This document shows, in pieces, positions 49,246-53,902 of a DNA stretch of 53,902 bases (positions are counted from its first letter, which is position 1; each line of letters starts with the position of its first letter). Origin of the DNA: Nitrospirota bacterium. Lineage in GTDB: Bacteria > Nitrospirota > Thermodesulfovibrionia > Thermodesulfovibrionales > UBA6898. The position numbers and the translations under genes were made by a program. The notes beneath the pieces are model-generated. The model was not told the DNA's origin. It ran no database searches and saw nothing but the letters and a program-made list of their open reading frames with translations. The stretch is from positions 1 through 53,902 of the forward strand of contig JAJXTV010000025.1 of assembly GCA_021783515.1 (NCBI GenBank), given 5' to 3'.

Positions 49246-50571
49246 CACTAGTGTCCGACTGTTAAATGAATAAATTCAACTGGTTTGGGGATTCTGAGAT
49301 TTCCTTGACCAGTGTTGTTTCCGTAAGTAGCTGGAATAACGGTGTTCTTTCGAATACCGAGACGCTGAGAATTTGTAGTATTGTGTAGAGACTTACTGGA
49401 ATGTTGAGCCGCTTCTTGAGTATGGCGACCAGCACATAAACTGATACGGCAATCCAGATTTGAGTTTTTACGGCGTTCTCTGAAGTACCGTAGAAACTCT
49501 TGATGCGCAGGTTTTGCTTTATCCATTTGAAGAAGAGCTCCACCTGCCATCGGCACCGGTACAGTTGTGCAATGGTCAAAGCCGGCAGGGCAAAATTGTT
49601 GGTCAGAAAGACCAAGGTTTTCTCGGTTTCGGAGTCGTAATATTTGACGCGGCGCAGTTTGTCCGGATAGTCTTTGAGCGAATAAAACCCGGTCAGCATA
49701 ATTGTTTGGTCGTACCGTAGGCCGGTTGATCGATCGACAGAATGAGAATAAATTCTGCGGCATTTGAAATTGGACTTTGAGCGGGTTACAAAGAATCCTG
49801 CTGCTTGCGAGATAGTGTGAAGTCTGGCATAGTCCAGATAGCCGCGATCCATTATGTAGAAAGCACCTGGTTCTATGGGAAGCACGTCCAGGACGTTCAC
49901 ATCGTGCACCTTCCCATCTGTGATGCTGATAAAAGTTGGAATATTGCCCCTGAGATCCAGAAGGGTATGCAACTTGATTGCTGCCTTGGTATGCCGGAAG
50001 GTGGCCCAGGGAAACATCGTTAAACACAGGTCTATTGTTGTTGCATCCAGTGCGTATACGGTTTGCTGCAAATCGACACCGAAGGGGTCGTTGCTGTAGA
50101 GAGCACGAGCCGAGATTATTAATGAATGGGCGAGATCGGCGTACATACGCCAGTCTCTCAGTTCGTTTGCATCGGCGAGATTTGACTTTGCAACCGTGCC
50201 GTGAATACCCATGTGGTACAGTTTCTGTTGTTGTGCTCGTAGACATGCTTCGATATCGCGGAGACTCTCCCGATATGTCAGTTGAGCGAAGGCCATGCAT
50301 AGATATTGGTCGAGACAGGTGAAAGTCCTGACGTTGCTGTTTCCTTGATAACGAGTAACGCATCGACGAAATGTATACATGGGCATGAAGTCCATGACCT
50401 GTGAAAATATCAGCTTGCCAGTGTTCATGTGTCATCTCCTTCTGGATGTTCCAGAAACGATGACGGACTGGCTGATAAAATTTCAAATCGGTAACAGGTC
50501 GTAATGTCATTTTTATGTTATTCTTTCAATGAGTTATGGTGCTTTATTTAAAAAACTGTCGGACACTAGTG
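49246..50571 (-). mobile_element. IS4-family insertion sequence (complete)
   Basis: The 1326-bp element is bounded by 14-bp perfect inverted repeats CACTAGTGTCCGAC (18 bp with one mismatch, extending to GTT) and flanked by a 9-bp direct repeat AGCCTATAT at 49237-49245 and 50572-50580. It holds one transposase gene on the minus strand. The intact ends, intact transposase and perfect target duplication indicate a recent insertion. The host frame is restored on precise removal. Confidence 0.92.
49262..50428 (-). CDS. IS4-family DDE transposase
   Basis: The 388-residue transposase has a DUF4372-like N-terminus (GKLIFSQVMDFMPMYTFRRC), catalytic Asp residues in VYALDATTIDLCLTMFPWA and FYIMDRGYLDYARL, and the IS4-type Y-(2)-R-(3)-E-(6)-K signature in YRCRWQVELFFKWIKQ. 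A clear AAGGAG ribosome site precedes the ATG at 50428. Length and order match active members of the ISPepr1-like branch. No frameshift is visible, so it may be functional. Confidence 0.92.
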   Translation of the reverse strand: MNTGKLIFSQVMDFMPMYTFRRCVTRYQGNSNVRTFTCLDQYLCMAFAQLTYRESLRDIEACLRAQQQKLYHMGIHGTVAKSNLADANELRDWRMYADLAHSLIISARALYSNDPFGVDLQQTVYALDATTIDLCLTMFPWATFRHTKAAIKLHTLLDLRGNIPTFISITDGKVHDVNVLDVLPIEPGAFYIMDRGYLDYARLHTISQAAGFFVTRSKSNFKCRRIYSHSVDRSTGLRYDQTIMLTGFYSLKDYPDKLRRVKYYDSETEKTLVFLTNNFALPALTIAQLYRCRWQVELFFKWIKQNLRIKSFYGTSENAVKTQIWIAVSVYVLVAILKKRLNIPVSLYTILQILSVSVFERTPLFQLLTETTLVKEISESPNQLNLFI

Positions 50572-50826
50572 AGCCTATATATTAAATACCTAATCCTGCC
50601 CATGGCACTCTTCTGCATTATTCAAGGTGTCTATCTATTTGCCCTTGGCGTAAAGACTATGAGAGTCGGTATTTATCCGCCTCCTGGCGTTAATATGCCA
50701 TTCAGAACAAAGATAAAGAAAGGCATAACAGCAAAATTATCGGGCATAGGTTGTCTTTTCGCAGGCTTCTGCAACTTTCTGATAATCGCTTTGCTGTTAC
50801 TTATAAGACATGAATTTTACAGACAC

Positions 50827-50917
50827 ATTTAACAATTGCCTCCACACCGACTGGCGATAACGCTGGGTTGGTTTTGGCAAGGCTGGTTGCGCCAGCGGGT
50901 GAGGCATAGCGTTATAC
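50827..50917 (+). other. attC-like site A (integron cassette)
   Basis: The 91-bp stretch begins with ATTTAAC, an exact RYYYAAC core, and ends with GTTATAC, close to GTTRRRY. The arms pair in blocks: TAAC with GTTA, TGCCTC with GAGGCA and CTGGCG with CGCCAG, with unpaired bases between the blocks, and a variable central region. It follows directly on the stop codon of the interrupted membrane gene and is 58 nt before the next ORF. Confidence 0.65.
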
Positions 50918-50974
50918 GACAAAATTGAATTGCAACGGCACAGAAAATTACCGTGATATCGGTGTAGATGACGA

Positions 50975-52384
50975 ATGAAAAAAAATGAGTTAAAGAAACT
51001 GCTCCTCAAAACGGACGAACGATACCAAAAATGCTGGGATATTCTTGCTACCTTGAAGACTAAGCCGGATACATCCATTCAGCTTTTTCAGGCTGCATTG
51101 TGTAAAGCTCTCTTTGATTTATCAAATGCCTACAGAACGATATCACAAGAGCGAAAAAGACTTATTGCCCGAAAGCACCTGCTTTCATCTTCATGGTTTT
51201 CAAAGAGACAGAAGCTTTTAGCCGGTCGTCAAAAGGCGATCATGGAAGCCGTTGCTATTGGTCGCACGATGGGGGACTCTTTTGCATGGCTTTTTTATAG
51301 CAATGACCTAGACTTACTGCAACAACATCTTAAGCATCCTGAGAACAATCATATCCCTCCCGGCTTTGGTGGCATCGGCGAGAAGGAATTTGTTAAACGC
51401 GTCCTCAAGCTGGGTGAGTATATGGTCCTGTATCATGGAACAACTACGCTGCTCCGCCTGGGTGACGTTAGTTTGATAGACTTAAAACAATTTAGGGTCG
51501 CTGGCATCGGCGACCTGAAAACTACACCGCTGGAACCTGGCAAGTTATCAATTACTCTATTGGTAATGGGTGACAAGCGCATACTTCCTGTTGGGTCTAT
51601 TATCCCACTTTCGTCTTCCCCGAATAAATTTCTGAATAATTATCCGCCTGCCATGAAAGCAAGAATTGATCGTCAAATTGACCGGAACATAAAAGCTTTA
51701 TCGTCAAATGATAGCGTCAAGAATGCGTCGCATCTCAAGCTCACGATTGAAACCTACATTCCTGAGTTTCAACGAATGTTACAGACTGCAAAAGTGGGGC
51801 GATTTTCTTATCAGCAATTTGGCGACGGCTTACTGTGTGTTGTTTTCAAGCAAAGAAAACAAAATTTGCACACGACAATTGCTCCTGCTAAAAACATTCA
51901 TCTTAGTCGTAAGCTGGACGAGGTCGCAGCTCATGCCTGCAAGTTAGCCCTTCACGGCTCACCTCACAATAATTTGACATTGGGGTCCTTTCTTTACCAG
52001 CGCGACGGCACGCCAAAATATCAGCTGGGTACCTTGCCGTTATTTTGGTGGCCACTGAATGTGGACACTATAAAAAATTTAATATTTCAAGAATATATCG
52101 TTGTTATTATTTATAATTCAGCGCATTTTATTTCCAAGCTTGAAGCGGCAGGGTTCACTTTAGAGTTTAAAAAGGACCGTACTTTTAACTTATCTTACAG
52201 CATTGGAAAAGGGAAACTGCATGTAACCGGGCTTCGTTACTTTTTTGAGTTAATCTGCTCATACTTCTATAAGGAGGTCGAGGTTATTGAAATGCTAAAG
52301 CGAAGTATACAGGAAATAGAAAAAGTAGGAGTCAATGAGAATGCTAGATATGAGTTTAAATTTGATCATCGACTATTCTTCTAG
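50975..52384 (+). CDS. Hypothetical cassette protein, 469 residues
   Basis: The product begins MKKNELKKLLLKTDERYQKC. It has a helical, charged N-terminal third (coiled-coil-like to about residue 100), a central alpha/beta part (GEYMVLYHGTTTLLRLGDVS, GKLSITLLVMGDKRILPVGS) and a C-terminal part ending NARYEFKFDHRLFF. I recognise no domain, signal peptide or convincing membrane helix. Codon use and base composition are AT-richer than in the 1-48 kb genes, indicating foreign origin. It lies between attC-like sites A and B as a single-gene cassette. A defence or toxin role is possible only by analogy to other cassettes. Confidence 0.7.
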   Translation: MKKNELKKLLLKTDERYQKCWDILATLKTKPDTSIQLFQAALCKALFDLSNAYRTISQERKRLIARKHLLSSSWFSKRQKLLAGRQKAIMEAVAIGRTMGDSFAWLFYSNDLDLLQQHLKHPENNHIPPGFGGIGEKEFVKRVLKLGEYMVLYHGTTTLLRLGDVSLIDLKQFRVAGIGDLKTTPLEPGKLSITLLVMGDKRILPVGSIIPLSSSPNKFLNNYPPAMKARIDRQIDRNIKALSSNDSVKNASHLKLTIETYIPEFQRMLQTAKVGRFSYQQFGDGLLCVVFKQRKQNLHTTIAPAKNIHLSRKLDEVAAHACKLALHGSPHNNLTLGSFLYQRDGTPKYQLGTLPLFWWPLNVDTIKNLIFQEYIVVIIYNSAHFISKLEAAGFTLEFKKDRTFNLSYSIGKGKLHVTGLRYFFELICSYFYKEVEVIEMLKRSIQEIEKVGVNENARYEFKFDHRLFF

Positions 52385-52438
52385 CCACAAAATTAGCGAA
52401 GCCAAGGGTCTGCCTTCGACATTGACAGAAATGACTGC

Positions 52439-52527
52439 TTCTAACCAAACATTCAACCGGCCAAGCCGATTAATTCAGTGTTATAAGAAAATAAAATTAA
52501 AGGCATAATGTTAATCATGCGTTATGG
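52439..52527 (+). other. attC-like site B (integron cassette)
   Basis: The left core TTCTAAC (52439-52445) and right core GTTATGG (52521-52527) face each other over 89 bp, with inner blocks ATTCAAC and GTTAAT pairing with one unpaired base. An alternative shorter site ends at GTTATAA (52480-52486), with CCGGC pairing to GCCG inside. Either version fits an attC. It lies between the 469-residue ORF and the next small ORF. It is the least certain of the three because both cores deviate from consensus. Confidence 0.45.
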
Positions 52528-52542
52528 GGAACTTCGGCTATC

Positions 52543-52869
52543 ATGAAAAAATGTATTTTAATTCTATTCGGATTTGAATACTTATGCTTGGCAACATTTT
52601 CTTTATCTTATTCCGGATTGGTAAAGGATATACCAGCTCTGATGGGATTTCTCATTATTTCAATTGTCCCCCTGTCCGCTCTAGCCCTTCCTATAGCTGT
52701 AATTTGTAGCAGTGCGGTTCTCTTTGTGACAGTGAGAAGATTAATAAAGAAAGAGAAGATAATAACAGGCAATTACTACCTGCTTCTTGCTTATCTCGTA
52801 CTCAGTCTTGGCTTTTTTATTGCCATAATAGGGATGAACGGTTGGAAACTCATTCCAGTACAAATATAA
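52543..52869 (+). CDS. Small three-helix membrane protein (cassette)
   Basis: The 108-residue product begins MKKCILILFGFEYLCLATFS and has three predicted membrane helices (about 4-25, 32-60 and 80-100) with a basic loop (RRLIKKEKIITGN). No family is recognised. It starts 16 nt after the right core of attC-like site B and stops 9 nt before site C, the compact packing expected of an integron cassette. Confidence 0.65.
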   Translation: MKKCILILFGFEYLCLATFSLSYSGLVKDIPALMGFLIISIVPLSALALPIAVICSSAVLFVTVRRLIKKEKIITGNYYLLLAYLVLSLGFFIAIIGMNGWKLIPVQI

Positions 52870-52878
52870 AAGAAGAGC

Positions 52879-52970
52879 TTATAACAAGGCCATCGATCCG
52901 ACCGGGGATAAACTGTCGGTTTTTTTCTTATTTATTATATTTCACCGGCGGCTCATGGCTGTCGTTGGAT
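52879..52970 (+). other. attC-like site C (integron cassette)
   Basis: The 92-bp site ends in GTTGGAT, an exact GTTRRRY core, and begins with TTATAAC. The arms 52879-52905 and 52945-52970 pair in the blocks AAC/GTT, GCCAT/ATGGC and CCG, CCGG/CCGG,CGG with isolated unpaired bases, and are separated by an AT-rich loop. This is the best attC match of the window. The next ORF starts 14 nt later. Confidence 0.7.
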
Positions 52971-52984
52971 AGAAAGGAAATCGT

Positions 52985-53713
52985 ATGCAGTGGATAATTG
53001 ACAATTCTGAAATATTGAAAATAGCGATTGCTTTAATCGGCTTATTCTCTATTCCTTTTGCCCTGTCTCAACTAATTGCTAACAAACGCTCTCACCTATT
53101 TGCTGTTTACACGAACACGATGGATCGTCTGGATAGACAAGAAGTAAGGGAGGCTCGTCATTTCGTTTATTCACTGGTCAACGAGAGAGAGAACATCGAT
53201 CTACGTGAAACGTTATACAAAGAACAACAATGGACAGCATACAGTGTGGAAGAAATCAAAGGAGATCCAGTCTCTGTGCAAAAGTGTTGGGTCAACAGGC
53301 AGAGGTCTGAACTAATTTGTCGCACATTTGATCAACTAGGATTACTGATTAGAAGCGGTCGAGTCCCATTAAACTTGATTGCGCACTTCTATACTTACCC
53401 TGTTCTGAACTGCTGGTACAACTTAGCGCCATACATTTATGCTGTGCGTGAAACGCGTGGACAACCAGGACATATGTGGGAGTTCGAGAACCTTGTTTGC
53501 AAGATATTAATACCTGGCTTGGAATCAAAGTGTGGTGTTTGGGAAGATGTTCTCGATCATGATGTAAACTTACACAGCGTTTATCCCAAGATAAAGAAAG
53601 AATGGGTCAGGGGACCAAAAGACTCAAAGTTCAATCCTGGCCAAAATCTTTGGATTGTAGATCGATGGACTCTTCTGTTTCGCAAACTCAAGAAAAACGG
53701 TTACAAAAGCTAG
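52985..53713 (+). CDS. Membrane-anchored DUF4760-like hypothetical protein (cassette)
   Basis: The 242-residue product has one N-terminal membrane helix (ILKIAIALIGLFSIPFALSQ) followed by a soluble part: FAVYTNTMDRLDRQEVREAR, QRSELICRTFDQLGLLIRSG and LIAHFYTYPVLNCWYNLAPY. This layout (N-terminal helix, then a helical domain tracking residues from R-x-x-L-D) resembles DUF4760-type proteins, of unknown function. It follows attC-like site C; no attC is seen after it before the window or a new element begins. Confidence 0.65.
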   Translation: MQWIIDNSEILKIAIALIGLFSIPFALSQLIANKRSHLFAVYTNTMDRLDRQEVREARHFVYSLVNERENIDLRETLYKEQQWTAYSVEEIKGDPVSVQKCWVNRQRSELICRTFDQLGLLIRSGRVPLNLIAHFYTYPVLNCWYNLAPYIYAVRETRGQPGHMWEFENLVCKILIPGLESKCGVWEDVLDHDVNLHSVYPKIKKEWVRGPKDSKFNPGQNLWIVDRWTLLFRKLKKNGYKS

Positions 53714-53863
53714 CACAGGGATGACTAGGTGGGAATACGGGACATTGCTAATTTTGACAACTTATTGTTCAGCGTGGAGTACAATCAAAAAGTGTGTAAA
53801 TAGAAAAGAAGGCGGTGTATCCTTTTAAGTTGCGACCAAACAACAAAGAAAGGAAACACCACC

Positions 53864-53902
53864 ATGAAAAAGAGTATCACCGAGAGTAAAAAAGGGTCAA
53901 GC
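53864..53902 (+). CDS. Start of a gene cut by the window edge, possibly a transposase
   Basis: An ATG at 53864 follows an AAAGGAAA site and opens the frame MKKSITESKKGSS to the window end. The preceding 80 bp (AGTGTGTAAATAG at 53791-53803, GGCGGTGTAT) resemble the left end of IS256-type elements, which carry TGTGTAAAT-like termini; this is recognition by eye only. If so, a second mobile element ends the cassette array. Confidence 0.35.
   Translation, partial: MKKSITESKKGSS

Larger units (their letters stand above)
49054..50832 (+). pseudogene. Two-helix membrane protein gene split by an IS
   Basis: The 5' part (49054-49245) encodes 64 residues (MINKDNNNSQYIEGNSRVRL, one membrane helix, then KQIADNKIEQIKSITNTTTA). 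The 3' part (50581-50832) encodes 83 residues with membrane segments (YLILPMALFCIIQGVYLFAL; GCLFAGFCNFLIIALLLLIR). Deleting the IS and one copy of the 9-bp duplication joins them in frame as NSLYIKYLILP, giving a 147-residue membrane protein. Its TAA stop lies within the 1L core of the attC-like site that follows, as is common for integron cassettes. No family is recognised. Confidence 0.8.

Overview
The window reads as a chromosome segment from a Gram-negative, environmental, probably anaerobic or facultative bacterium. It carries outer-membrane lipid transport (Mla), many lipoproteins, a seven-heme cytochrome, PAS-rich sensor kinases, sigma-54 control, and a split-subunit pyruvate dehydrogenase next to an ADP-forming acyl-CoA synthetase. 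This mix suggests Nitrospirota or a Desulfobacterota-like lineage. That is inference: there is no rRNA or other marker here. Most of the window (about 1-48.3 kb) is GC-rich and densely coded; the last 5.5 kb is clearly AT-richer.

Region 1 (1-5.4 kb) is an envelope-stress-like cluster. It holds a partial lipoprotein, an OmpA/Pal-type lipoprotein, and a probable operon of an entericidin-like peptide, a Gly/Arg/Asp-rich lipoprotein and an ABM-fold monooxygenase. A near-consensus sigma-54 promoter lies in front of the operon. Two copies of a perfect palindrome lie about 100-130 bp further upstream, at the 3' end of the gene for a PAS/AAA+/Fis sigma-54 activator. A secreted hypothetical protein and the remnant of a YihY/BrkB gene follow.

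Region 2 (6-15.6 kb) is central metabolism and outer-membrane lipid transport: pdhA-pdhB, mlaA, a converging mlaEFDC operon, a TraB/GumN protein, then the E2 gene overlapping an ADP-forming acyl-CoA synthetase alpha subunit. Together these could turn pyruvate into acetyl-CoA and then acetate plus ATP. No E3 and no synthetase beta subunit are present in the window.

Region 3 (15.6-31.6 kb) holds two large hybrid histidine kinases in convergent orientation, a monoheme cytochrome c, a DoxX protein, PutA, a GH3 (NagZ-like) enzyme, a PilZ protein, a frameshifted IPTL-CTERM gene, a two-CW protein, a P-type ATPase with strong Na,K-ATPase (type IIC) signatures, and a DUF2318 protein.

Region 4 (31.8-48.3 kb) holds ftsY, two large convergent exoproteins (an Ig-like surface protein and a GH44 glycosidase) that end in the same kind of C-terminal module, two unknown small genes, a seven-heme cytochrome, an endonuclease III with an unusual Fe-S ligand set, a thioredoxin-reductase-like protein, a PilZ-DUF4388-J-TPR fusion, a GroES with a histone-H1-like tail, a decayed GH57 gene and an RluA-type pseudouridine synthase.

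Region 5 (48.4-53.9 kb) is the most interesting part. A strong sigma-70-like promoter drives a small gene whose 3' end merges into five copies of an 18-bp imperfect palindrome. After these come four same-strand ORFs, each beginning just after a GTTR-type core and three of them followed by an attC-like imperfect inverted repeat of about 90 bp. This is the layout of an integron gene-cassette array with no integrase in view. An IS4-family element with 14-bp perfect inverted repeats and a 9-bp target duplication sits inside the first cassette gene; removing it restores the reading frame. The window ends at the start of another gene, possibly the transposase of a second mobile element.
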